NCBI GenBank assembly: GCA_031266635.1
Contig: JAISAN010000030.1
Span: 1-9,516, forward strand
Length of the DNA stretch: 9,516 nucleotides
Reading direction: 5' to 3'
From: Treponema sp.
GTDB lineage: Bacteria > Spirochaetota > Spirochaetia > Treponematales > Breznakiellaceae
In this document: piece by piece, positions 1 through 6,252 of the stretch
Numbering within the stretch: position 1 is the stretch's first letter
Layout: the number at the start of each line of letters is the position of its first letter
The notes under the pieces: generated by a model
The model's database searches: none
What the model saw: the letters and a program-made list of their open reading frames with translations, nothing else
What the model was told of the DNA's origin: nothing
Translations under genes and position numbers: made by a program

Positions 1-181
1 AAACTACCATATTACTGGGCGTACCCTTGATCTGCGGTTCCCGGAGCGGGGGTTCCTGGGAAATGGTATAAAAAATCGCGTTTTGATTACAGGCGGCGAA
101 AAAGAACATCAGCGGCAGGACAACTGAAAAAAATCCGGCCCCTGCCCGGAACCGTAGAATAAAATCTTTTATCGAATTCAT
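1..181 (-). CDS. Lipoprotein, N-terminal part only (runs off left edge)
   Basis: The frame is open from ATG at 181 to the window edge (60 codons). It begins with a basic n-region (K5, R10, R12), a hydrophobic stretch at residues 16-30 and a lipobox FAAC with the cysteine at residue 31, so the product should be a lipid-anchored envelope protein. Nothing after the cysteine is recognisable (about 30 residues visible). The gene starts 17 bases after the stop of the barrel-protein gene upstream and is probably co-transcribed with it. A Shine-Dalgarno AAGGA lies at 200-196, about 14 bases before the chosen ATG, which is rather far. A second in-frame ATG at 196 abuts that Shine-Dalgarno and is less likely. 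Function unknown. Confidence 0.72.
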   Translation of the reverse strand, partial: MNSIKDFILRFRAGAGFFSVVLPLMFFFAACNQNAIFYTISQEPPLREPQIKGTPSNMVV

Positions 182-198
182 GGTTACGCTAACCATCC

Positions 199-858
199 TT
201 AAAAGTGATAACGGGCGGAAAGGGTAATATCAATAAAATTACCGTCCACATTTTTGGTTTTGTCCGGCGTCCATTGGGGAACCCACCACCAGGCGGTGTT
301 GATACCAAAAGACCAGTCGGGATTAAACCGGAAGAACGCCGATGCCGAAGGTTTGACAAAAAGACCAAAGTAGCCCAACTCCAGGTATCGCTGGGGCGCG
401 AAACCAATAAGTAATGACACGGGAAATTCAAAACGCTTAAACAGGAACTGGTATCCCGCCCGGAGCCCTATGGGAATGATAAAGAGGGTATTTTTCCGCA
501 GGGTGGCGTCGAACATAATGCCGATTTCACCCCCCACAAAAACATGGGACCCGAGAAAATAGGTATAGGCCAAACTCCCCGTTCCCCCAACGGGGTTGAT
601 GTTATGGGTTATCATACTCCCGTTTTGTATAAAAAGGGTGGGAAATATAATTCCCAGGGTGATGGTAAAGGTCTGATCCCCATTGGAATAAAGGCTGGGC
701 ATAAAGCCCGACCAGTCAGATTCTATCGGGATTTCTTCCTCCGGAATTTCTTCTTCCGGGATTTCTTCCTCAATACCGGGAGCCTCCTCTTCCTGGGCGA
801 AAATAACAGTCCCGCCCATCAATAATAGCCATAAAAAAAAGGCGCCAGCCTTCCGCAT
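199..858 (-). CDS. Small outer-membrane beta-barrel protein with acidic EEIPE linker
   Basis: 219 residues. A signal peptide (R2, K3, hydrophobic 6-19, cleavage probably after A21) is followed by a very acidic proline-containing linker (residues 22-48) with three EEIPE units. The rest (about 50-219) alternates hydrophobic and polar/aromatic residues with glycine turns and ends in Tyr-His-Phe; a terminal aromatic residue is typical of outer-membrane barrels. The size suggests an eight-strand-type barrel. The start is supported by AGGAG (871-867) 8 bases before ATG. A promoter is predicted at 938-967. A lipoprotein gene follows 17 bases downstream. No specific family was recognised; the barrel call rests on signal peptide, pattern and C-terminus, so porin, adhesin or structural roles are all open. 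Confidence 0.75.
   Translation of the reverse strand: MRKAGAFFLWLLLMGGTVIFAQEEEAPGIEEEIPEEEIPEEEIPIESDWSGFMPSLYSNGDQTFTITLGIIFPTLFIQNGSMITHNINPVGGTGSLAYTYFLGSHVFVGGEIGIMFDATLRKNTLFIIPIGLRAGYQFLFKRFEFPVSLLIGFAPQRYLELGYFGLFVKPSASAFFRFNPDWSFGINTAWWWVPQWTPDKTKNVDGNFIDITLSARYHF
727..771 (-). repeat. Three 15-bp in-frame tandem repeats encoding EEIPE
   Basis: Three consecutive 15-base units (727-741, 742-756, 757-771) differ from each other at only a couple of positions and encode the acidic EEIPE repeats just after the signal peptide of the barrel protein. Because the unit is a multiple of three, copy-number change would alter linker length without breaking the frame. Confidence 0.85.
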
Positions 859-886
859 GTAACTAACTCCTGTATAAAACTACGCT

Positions 887-906
887 GAGACTGTTCCAAA
901 ATCCAG
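887..906. repeat. Degenerate half-copy of the intergenic hairpin repeat
   Basis: The stretch contains CTGTTCCAAAA, one arm of the palindrome found complete at 6137-6167, but the opposite arm is not intact. It lies in the predicted 5' leader of the barrel-protein gene, between its promoter and its ribosome binding site. Confidence 0.5.
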
Positions 907-937
907 TGATTCGGCGGGGCCACCCCCGTTCTTCTTA

Positions 938-967
938 ATTATACCGGATGATCTGCCCATTTTTCAA
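938..967 (-). promoter_or_regulatory. Sigma70-type promoter of the barrel protein/lipoprotein pair
   Basis: On the minus strand, TTGAAA (967-962) and a perfect TATAAT (943-938) are separated by 18 bases. Transcription would start near 931, giving a leader of about 70 bases to the ATG at 858 that contains the degenerate hairpin half-copy. Confidence 0.65.
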
Positions 968-1013
968 GGCAAGCAGGGCAAACGCAGGGCCGGTACTAAT
1001 ACAACAACCGGCT

Positions 1014-1042
1014 CCTTTCCGGGTTACTGAAAGCCGGAAAGG
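1014..1042. terminator. Inverted repeat after the SPFH-like gene, possible terminator
   Basis: CCTTTCCGG (1014-1022) and CCGGAAAGG (1034-1042) form a perfect 9-bp stem with an 11-base loop, about 60 bases past the stop at 1105. There is no clear U-tract on the minus strand, so termination is a guess; it could be a processing or stability hairpin. Confidence 0.35.
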
Positions 1043-1104
1043 GTTTGGATGAATATTCAGCAGGGGCCAGGGCCCATAAGCCGCCAAGCCCGCCGGGCGG
1101 GGCC

Positions 1105-1929
1105 TCATTTGCCGCTGTTGGCTGGAACCTGGGGCGCGCCATTTTCCAGGGCAAGGTATTGGAGCAGTATGGGGTATTTGGTAAGCAGTTCCCCGTACCG
1201 TTCCAGTTCGTCAAAACGGAGCCGGGAATCAATTCGCTGCTCCGCCTTTTCTTTCAAACCGCCGTTCAGGTAGTCCTGCTGTTGGGAAAGATACGTTTCA
1301 TATAGATCTTGAACCCGGCGGTAAAGGGCAAAGTCCGGGAAAACGGCGGTTTTGACCAGACAGCTCATATTCTCTATGGCGGGAAACTGCTCTTTTATGG
1401 CGTTTTCCAGCGCCGGGCTGGAACCGGTGTTGAGTATTTCTTCCAGTTCCCGGGTATTTTCCCCCATGCTTCCCAGGCGGCGCACAATAAAAGCTTCTAT
1501 TTCACCGGCCAGGGTATTCTCCAGGGTTTTGAAATCTTCCTGGCTGCCGATATTATGATCAGATACGAGGGATACCAAAAAACCGGGATTGATGGAAAAA
1601 GCGAAGGCGGCGGATATATCGTAGGAAAAATCCGCGGTTAGGCCCGCAAAAGCGGTATAGATACTGCCAGACGGGAGGGCGCTTTTGAAGCTTAAGGTAT
1701 GATTCACCTGGTTAAGGCGGTAGGCGGTAATTTGTACATTGGTGGGGATAAGTTTATACCATACCCAGCGGAATTCCCCTTCCCGGATAAGCGCGGGATC
1801 GATACCGTGGGTTTTTGAACGCATTACCCCATAGGTTCCGGGGGGAACCACAAGCTGCGCCCAACCGAAAAAAAAGGCCAGACCGCCCAGGATGATTATA
1901 ATAATCAGGGCCGCAAAAAATTTTTTCAT
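1105..1929 (-). CDS. Single-pass membrane protein resembling SPFH/band-7 proteins
   Basis: 274 residues. A short basic N-terminus (K2, K3) precedes one strong membrane helix (about 4-26). It is followed by a VPPGTYGV segment and a region about 35-160 with the layout of the SPFH/prohibitin fold (post-helix 'PPG.YGV', a GEFRW turn, alternating strands). A charged, probably helical stretch at about 150-260 contains many Glu, Gln, Lys and Arg residues and may be coiled coil. This suggests a membrane-anchored scaffold or protease-modulating protein, but the match is a judgement by eye and the sequence is divergent. The start has an AGGAAGG Shine-Dalgarno ending about 4 bases before ATG, and a TATAAT box lies 28 bases upstream. 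It stands alone: its upstream neighbour is divergent and the downstream gene has its own promoter. Confidence 0.72.
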   Translation of the reverse strand: MKKFFAALIIIIILGGLAFFFGWAQLVVPPGTYGVMRSKTHGIDPALIREGEFRWVWYKLIPTNVQITAYRLNQVNHTLSFKSALPSGSIYTAFAGLTADFSYDISAAFAFSINPGFLVSLVSDHNIGSQEDFKTLENTLAGEIEAFIVRRLGSMGENTRELEEILNTGSSPALENAIKEQFPAIENMSCLVKTAVFPDFALYRRVQDLYETYLSQQQDYLNGGLKEKAEQRIDSRLRFDELERYGELLTKYPILLQYLALENGAPQVPANSGK

Positions 1930-1956
1930 ACCGCCTTCCTGGAGCCGAATGAATAT

Positions 1957-1962
1957 ATTATA
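1957..1962 (-). promoter_or_regulatory. Probable -10 box for the SPFH-like gene
   Basis: A perfect TATAAT on the minus strand lies 28 bases before the ATG at 1929, leaving room for a short leader with the AGGAAGG ribosome binding site. No good -35 hexamer is seen at 16-18 bases; that position falls in the arm of the adjoining repeat. Confidence 0.4.
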
Positions 1963-1968
1963 GTTGAG

Positions 1969-2016
1969 CTTGTTTCAAAACCCGGTTGGTGGAAACCTGC
2001 GGTCCGATGAAACAAG
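1969..2016. repeat. Hairpin repeat copy A (degenerate, CCGGG-centre type)
   Basis: CTTGTTTCA (1969-1977) pairs with TGAAACAAG (2008-2016) in a 9-bp stem. The left half, read on the minus strand, shares AACCGGGTTTTG with the copy at 6208-6246. An internal GTTTC/GAAAC pairing (1972-1976 with 1992-1996) is an alternative fold. Confidence 0.5.
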
Positions 2017-2033
2017 TTCATAAATTTAAGCTT

Positions 2034-2064
2034 GCTGTTCCAAAAACTGAAGTTTTAGAACAGC
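2034..2064. repeat. Hairpin repeat copy B (CTTCAG-centre type, read on minus)
   Basis: GCTGTTC (2034-2040) pairs with GAACAGC (2058-2064), then a C:A mismatch and four A:T pairs continue the stem. The overall length and arm sequence match the copy at 6137-6167. Confidence 0.7.
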
Positions 2065-2069
2065 CTCTT

Positions 2070-2075
2070 TATAAT
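2070..2075 (+). promoter_or_regulatory. Possible -10 box for the membrane protein/aroH unit
   Basis: A perfect TATAAT lies on the plus strand after hairpin copy B. The hexamer 17 bases upstream (CTGAAG, 2047-2052) is a poor -35 and lies inside the hairpin. If used, the leader would be about 100 bases and would contain hairpin copy C. Confidence 0.3.
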
Positions 2076-2105
2076 AATCCATAAAACGGATTTTAACAAC
2101 AGAGG

Positions 2106-2134
2106 CTTTCCCAAAACTTCAGTTTTTGGGAAAG
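2106..2134. repeat. Hairpin repeat copy C (CTTCAG-centre type)
   Basis: CTTTCCCAAAA (2106-2116) pairs perfectly with TTTTGGGAAAG (2124-2134) around a 7-base centre. Compared with copy D the outer stem bases differ (CTTTCCC instead of CTGTTCC), yet both arms have changed together so pairing is kept. Confidence 0.8.
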
Positions 2135-2185
2135 TTGGCTTGGACTCAACACGGTGAGGGCAAAGGAACCTTATGGGAATTTTAC

Positions 2186-2530
2186 ATGATTAATTGTAAA
2201 AATACCGGTTTTTTTTTGGGGCTTTTTAAGACCGTAAGCCTGTTTTTTCTTGGTTTTTGCCTTTTTGCCCTGTTCCTGTATGCCGCCGGAACCCGGCAGG
2301 GGTTTACCGACAAAACCCAGCTTCTGCTGCTACGCCTGTCCCGGGGGCTGGGGCTGGTCCTTGGTATCTGCTCGGTCTGGGAGATTTTTTTCTGCTTTTT
2401 TCAGAAAATTCCGGGCCCCCGCTTCCGCCGGGCGCTGGAAATAGGGGGTTATTTTGTTCTTTGCGCCTTTGGCTTTGCCGTAAACCTGCTGGTATCCTTT
2501 ATTATTGCCCTCGCGGGAGGAAACGCATGA
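2186..2530 (+). CDS. Small integral membrane protein, three predicted helices
   Basis: 114 residues, dominated by hydrophobic segments at about 9-33, 53-73 and 87-110, with basic residues in the intervening loops (R37, K43, R50-R53, K74, R79-R82). The ATG at 2186 is the first in-frame ATG; a weak GGGAA (2175-2179) lies 6 bases before it. The frame extends further upstream only through non-ATG codons overlapping hairpin copy C, so those starts are not preferred. The stop overlaps the ATG of the chorismate mutase gene in an ATGA junction, which implies translational coupling. I do not recognise the family. A transport or anchoring role related to aromatic metabolism would be guesswork; only co-expression with aroH is supported. 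Confidence 0.7.
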   Translation: MINCKNTGFFLGLFKTVSLFFLGFCLFALFLYAAGTRQGFTDKTQLLLLRLSRGLGLVLGICSVWEIFFCFFQKIPGPRFRRALEIGGYFVLCAFGFAVNLLVSFIIALAGGNA

Positions 2531-2898
2531 CAGATAAAAAGCTCTTTGCCCTCCGGGGGGCAACTCAATGCCTCAACGAGAGGGAGGATGTGACCAAACA
2601 GGTTACCGCCCTCTACGATGAACTTTTAACGGCAAATAAGCTGGCCGAAGGGGATATTGTTTCCGTGTTTTTTTCCGTCACCGGGGATCTGGACGCCCAA
2701 AACCCCGCCGCCGCCCTGCGGCAGTCCGGCAGGGGCGGGGATTTGGCCCTTTTTGCCCTCCGGGAGGCGGATATTTCCGGCGGTCTGGAACGGGTCGTCC
2801 GTATTTTAATACATTGTTACCTGGCCGGGGACGCGGTTCCCCGGCATGTGTACCGGAACGGCGCCGGGATTTTACGGCCCGATCGCTCCTGTCCATAG
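2527..2898 (+). CDS. aroH: Chorismate mutase, AroH class (EC 5.4.99.5)
   Basis: 123 residues matching the whole length of the monofunctional AroH (Bacillus subtilis) type, which converts chorismate to prephenate for phenylalanine and tyrosine synthesis as a cytoplasmic trimer. Recognisable blocks are LRGATQC near the N-terminus, DIVSVFFSVTGDLDA, RVVRILIH and RHVYRNGAGILRPD. By alignment in memory with the B. subtilis enzyme, R10, E80, R92, Y109 and R117 correspond to catalytic-site R7, E78, R90, Y108 and R116, so all the main charged residues are kept. C75 and F57 appear to be replaced by A77 and N59. GGGAGG (2515-2520) sits 6 bases before ATG, which overlaps the preceding stop. The gene is convergent with the beta-helix gene, ending 31 bases from its stop. 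Confidence 0.9.
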   Translation: MTDKKLFALRGATQCLNEREDVTKQVTALYDELLTANKLAEGDIVSVFFSVTGDLDAQNPAAALRQSGRGGDLALFALREADISGGLERVVRILIHCYLAGDAVPRHVYRNGAGILRPDRSCP

Positions 2899-2929
2899 GC
2901 CGGCGCTTTCCCTCCAGGGCTTATGCTTC

Positions 2930-5422
2930 TTACCGTTCATAGGCCCCCATATCAATGGTAGACAAATTGCTGCTGCCGGTTTTGACCCGCTGGGTAGTAC
3001 CGCTGGCGTCTGTTTGCAGGGCGGGCCCAATATAGGGGTCATAGTAAGCGGTTTTGAAAGCTGTGGTCTTCATGGCGGCGGGAATATCGCCGCTGCTGTC
3101 GCTCCATTTCGCCCAGGTGTTGGGGTACAGCGCGTTGTTTCCCGCGTCCCCGGCCTCGCTATTCGCCTTGAGGCGGTAGTCGCCGCCGTCGGTAGGCGTC
3201 CAACTTAGAGGATTGCTCGCAATGGCGCCGGGCGGGGAAGGAGGAATGGTGGGGTATGGATCTATCCACTCTTCAAATGGATCCACGCCTATTACTATAC
3301 CCCAAGAGGTATTATCCTCAATACAACTGAAAGAAACAACGAGATTATTGCTGTAGTTGTTAAATGTCATGCCGTACTCGTCATCATTCCCCCAGATAAT
3401 GCTGTTCCGTATGAAGAGCGCGGCGTTACCCTCGTTGTAGACCGCGCCGCCGCTCCAGCCGGTCGCCGCATTCCCCGCCACCGTTACGTTGATCAACAGC
3501 ATTTTAACGGTTCCGGCATTAGAATTGTCATTGCAGATGCCGCCGCCAAGAAAGGCCGTCCGGTTTCCCGAAATGACCGTGTTGATCAGTACCGGGCTGG
3601 CGTTTTCTGACGAAGACGAGGCCGTATTGTAGAAACCGCCGCCGTAACCGTAGATACCCGCGTCATTCCCGGCAATAACCGTATTGATCAGCGCCGGCGA
3701 GGAGTCTTCGTTGTAGATACCGCCGCCGCCGCTTATACTGTTGTCGTAGCCGTTCCTGCCCTTGATCACCTTGTTTTTTGTAATGACTGTCCCGATCAGC
3801 ACCGGCGAGGAATCATAGTTGAACATACCGCCGCCACCCTCGACCGCCTCATTCTCCGTAATGCTCCCGCCGTTTATTACCGGGGCGGATCCGTCTATGT
3901 TGGCGATACCGCCGCCTTCACCGTAGGACAAGGTGTCATCAATCGCCTTGTTCCCCGAGATAATCACGTTGGTCAGTACCGGGGATGAATTACTGTTGAA
4001 CACACCGCCGCCCCATTCCGCCGTATTATCCCGGATACTTACGCCGTCCAGCCTGGGCGAAGTATTTTCATTGGACATGCCGCCGCCGACATTCGCGTGG
4101 TTCCCCGAAATGGTTCCCCCGGTCATCTCCGGCGATGATGAATTGTCGTTGGCCATACCGCCGCCCATACCGCCTGAGAAATTTCCCGAAATGGTTACGC
4201 CGGTCAAAACGGGGGAGGAATTATCGACATTATGCATACCGCCTCCGCCGCCGCCGCCAATTTTGTTTTGTAGGATGCTCACCTTGTTCAATCTGGGGGA
4301 GGAATAATCGTAATTATACATACCCCCGCCGCCCATAACGCCGGAACTGTTCCCCCAAATGGTTAAATTGGTCAGTACCGGAGAGGCGTTGGAATTATAT
4401 ATGCCGCCGCCGCCGTATGGGTCAATATAATATAAGCTCATGGGGATAGGGCCGGAGTTATTCGCGTTCCCCCCGGTGATGGTAAAGCCGTCCAGAATTG
4501 TTGTCCCGTCACCGGGAATATCCAGCCCCAGTACCACATGGCGGGCGTTTTCGCCGTTATTGGTGATGGTCAGCGTCTTGCCGCTTCCTGAAACAGTATC
4601 GTTATTGCCAAAGTCCCCGCTGAGGGTCGCCCGGTATATATCCCCGGTCAGCGTTCCGTCGGCGTTAAAGCGGCCCGCCCGTTCCGCGTCGCCGGTCGAT
4701 CCGTCTTCCGCTGCCGCGTAGCCGCCCAGAACCTGCACCCCCGGCCGCAGGATAAAGGCCGCGTCCCGGTCATTGGCCGCCAAAACCGGTCTCCCGCTTG
4801 AATCGGGTTTGTACTTCGGTTTGTAGGTTCCGGCGGCCACTTTAACGACGGGGTCTATGAGCGGATCCGCTGTTTTAGCCGCCCCCATCTCATCGATCAT
4901 GGCCTGGAGATCGCCGGAGGCGTTTTCCCAGGTTGTACCGTCCCCGCTGCCCGCTGCCTTGACGTACCTGATCCGAACCGCCGCCGCGGTCATCGGAATA
5001 TAAACCTCGGCCTCTCCCGGTACAACCGTTACCGCAAGCGTCCCCGTGCCCGCCAAAACATCTCCCAGGGTATAGGCCTGGGCCTGTATCTCCCATTCCC
5101 CCAGGGCAAGGGACAGACGCAGCGTTCCGCTTCCCGGTTCCAGGTTCCGGTTAATCACGGTTTCCCCCGGCCCCCGGAATTCCACCTTATAGCGCAGCCC
5201 GGCAATTACCGCGTCGGGCAGCGCCGCCCGCGCTTCGCCATTTCCGGGGCCAAGCCGGAGCGTTACATTTCCCCCGGACAGTTCCTTTGGCCCCATCAAA
5301 AAATCACAGGTTCCCAACAGAACCATCATCGCCGCAATACCGGCGGCATATTTCAGGAAGCCTCTACAGCCTTTATTTTTAGCGGTTTTCCTGCCCTTCA
5401 ATTTTTTTGCTATTCCTTTCAT
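2930..5422 (-). CDS. Parallel beta-helix (Pmp-like) lipoprotein with choice-of-anchor Q-type end
   Basis: 830 residues. A very basic n-region (nine Lys/Arg in the first 20), a hydrophobic segment about 26-38 and LLGTC with cysteine 39 suggest a lipoprotein; Thr before the cysteine is unusual and D40 follows it. Residues 50-147 look like a beta-sandwich. Then comes the YVKAAGSGDGTTW block (153-165) usual at the front of bacterial beta-helix surface proteins. About twelve rungs (347-680) follow the pattern 'GGGxxN...SPVLTNVxISGN', 24-36 residues apart, comparable to chlamydial Pmp repeats and pectin-lyase-like helices. The C-terminus TIDMGAYER matches the 'DxGAYE' end of choice-of-anchor Q proteins. 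Probably surface-exposed adhesin or carbohydrate-binding protein; ligand unknown. It starts 23 bases after the FecR gene with a weak GGGGTG ribosome site. Confidence 0.85.
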   Translation of the reverse strand: MKGIAKKLKGRKTAKNKGCRGFLKYAAGIAAMMVLLGTCDFLMGPKELSGGNVTLRLGPGNGEARAALPDAVIAGLRYKVEFRGPGETVINRNLEPGSGTLRLSLALGEWEIQAQAYTLGDVLAGTGTLAVTVVPGEAEVYIPMTAAAVRIRYVKAAGSGDGTTWENASGDLQAMIDEMGAAKTADPLIDPVVKVAAGTYKPKYKPDSSGRPVLAANDRDAAFILRPGVQVLGGYAAAEDGSTGDAERAGRFNADGTLTGDIYRATLSGDFGNNDTVSGSGKTLTITNNGENARHVVLGLDIPGDGTTILDGFTITGGNANNSGPIPMSLYYIDPYGGGGIYNSNASPVLTNLTIWGNSSGVMGGGGMYNYDYSSPRLNKVSILQNKIGGGGGGGMHNVDNSSPVLTGVTISGNFSGGMGGGMANDNSSSPEMTGGTISGNHANVGGGMSNENTSPRLDGVSIRDNTAEWGGGVFNSNSSPVLTNVIISGNKAIDDTLSYGEGGGIANIDGSAPVINGGSITENEAVEGGGGMFNYDSSPVLIGTVITKNKVIKGRNGYDNSISGGGGIYNEDSSPALINTVIAGNDAGIYGYGGGFYNTASSSSENASPVLINTVISGNRTAFLGGGICNDNSNAGTVKMLLINVTVAGNAATGWSGGAVYNEGNAALFIRNSIIWGNDDEYGMTFNNYSNNLVVSFSCIEDNTSWGIVIGVDPFEEWIDPYPTIPPSPPGAIASNPLSWTPTDGGDYRLKANSEAGDAGNNALYPNTWAKWSDSSGDIPAAMKTTAFKTAYYDPYIGPALQTDASGTTQRVKTGSSNLSTIDMGAYER

Positions 5423-5445
5423 CTTTTCACCCCTTTTTCTTTCCC

Positions 5446-6099
5446 TTAGTCCCAGCGAAAGCCGAAACCATAATCCGCCGCCTGCGGTATAATCGCCGCC
5501 GGTTCCGGCATAGTCCCGGCTGCCCCCGCGGGTAAGTCCGGGGTCAAATCCTCACGGGCCGTTTCCATTCCCCCCGCGGCCCTTCCGGTTTCCGGGTCCG
5601 ATACGGTCCGGTGTCCCGTTCCCACATAGACCCCGCCGCCGTCCTCCCCGGCGGCATGGACCTGCCCTTCGTCAACCTGCAGGTTTACCCCGTCAAAGGT
5701 AAAGGAAGTCCCCCGCACCGATGCCGTAATCATGGGGCTTCGTACCGTGAAACCGGTCTTTCCCCCCACCGGCGGCTTTACATTCACCCGGATCCTGCCG
5801 GACTGTAAATAAAGCCGCACTTCCTCATTCCCCTGGATGTTCCGCAGTTCATCAAGACTCAACCGGGTCAAAGGCCGCACCATAAGCGTTGAATTACCCA
5901 GGACGATAGAAGCGATGCTTTTAAATCCCGTAGATATACGGGTGTCGCCCGTTATCCGCTGGCCCGTCTCCGCCGCCGTCCATACCGCCGCACCCGGCGC
6001 TTGGACTTCCACGGTTCCGGAAAGCTCCCGGATATACGCCTCCTGGGCCCGGAGTAAACCGCTGCTCAGAATCATCAAGGCCACAACAAATCCTTTCAT
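5446..6099 (-). CDS. Secreted FecR-domain protein
   Basis: 217 residues. Signal peptide with K2 and hydrophobic residues 4-16, cleavage probably after the Ala-Gln near 19. Residues about 22-150 carry the FecR fold: an N-terminal SGTVEV strand, GDTRISTGFKSIASIVLGN, 'SGRIRVNV', and the diagnostic FTVRSPMITASVRGTSF (117-133). The C-terminal 65 residues are Ala/Pro/Gly-rich and probably unstructured. Classic FecR proteins are inner-membrane anti-sigma regulators of iron uptake; this one has a cleavable signal, no separate cytoplasmic domain and no sigma-factor gene beside it, so an envelope structural or binding role is more likely. The start at 6099 has GGAGGT 7 bases upstream; a longer GTG start at 6114 would use bases inside that site. 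It is followed after 23 bases by the beta-helix gene. Confidence 0.85.
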   Translation of the reverse strand: MKGFVVALMILSSGLLRAQEAYIRELSGTVEVQAPGAAVWTAAETGQRITGDTRISTGFKSIASIVLGNSTLMVRPLTRLSLDELRNIQGNEEVRLYLQSGRIRVNVKPPVGGKTGFTVRSPMITASVRGTSFTFDGVNLQVDEGQVHAAGEDGGGVYVGTGHRTVSDPETGRAAGGMETAREDLTPDLPAGAAGTMPEPAAIIPQAADYGFGFRWD

Positions 6100-6136
6100 C
6101 TTTGATACCTCCACAGTTTTGTTTTTAATACACGAG

Positions 6137-6167
6137 GCTGTTCCAAAACTTCAGTTTTTGGAACAGC
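6137..6167. repeat. Hairpin repeat copy D (CTTCAG-centre type)
   Basis: GCTGTTCCAAAA (6137-6148) pairs perfectly with TTTTGGAACAGC (6156-6167), a 12-bp stem around a 7-base centre. It lies about 40 bases before the FecR start codon. Confidence 0.85.
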
Positions 6168-6176
6168 AACCTTGCA

Positions 6177-6206
6177 TGGAAAAGCGGGCATTTGACCGCT
6201 TTTCCA
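6177..6206. repeat. Unrelated perfect hairpin between repeat copies D and E
   Basis: TGGAAAAGCGG (6177-6187) pairs with CCGCTTTTCCA (6196-6206), an 11-bp stem with an 8-base loop. Its sequence is not of the D/E family. With the flanking repeats it makes three hairpins in a row in the gap between the barrel gene and the FecR gene. No U-run follows on the minus strand. Confidence 0.75.
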
Positions 6207-6207
6207 A

Positions 6208-6246
6208 GAGGTTGTTTCAAAACCAACCGGGTTTTGGAACAACCTC
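6208..6246. repeat. Hairpin repeat copy E (CCGGG-centre type), 17-bp stem
   Basis: Positions 6208-6224 pair with 6230-6246 over 17 positions (outer arm GAGGTTGTTTC against GGAACAACCTC), with one T:G wobble at 6217/6237 and a 5-base loop. It begins immediately after the stop codon of the barrel gene (minus-strand stop at 6253-6255). Confidence 0.85.
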
Positions 6247-6252
6247 ACACGC

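Noticed and set aside
2126..2185. Non-ATG extension of the small membrane protein to 2126
   Set aside because: It would start inside hairpin copy C with no ribosome site; the extra 20 residues are hydrophilic and unlike a membrane-protein N-terminus.
3933..4307. Plus-strand open frames opposite the beta-helix gene
   Set aside because: They are long only because the glycine-rich, GC-rich repeats lack stops on the opposite strand; they encode Pro/Arg-rich shadows without ribosome sites.
3400..4450. CRISPR-like periodic repeats
   Set aside because: The periodicity comes from degenerate protein rungs (24-36 codons) in an open frame; there are no identical repeats with unique spacers.
6100..6114. 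GTG start at 6114 for the FecR protein
   Set aside because: The added codons contain the GGAGGT ribosome site itself; ATG 6099 has ideal spacing and yields a normal signal peptide.
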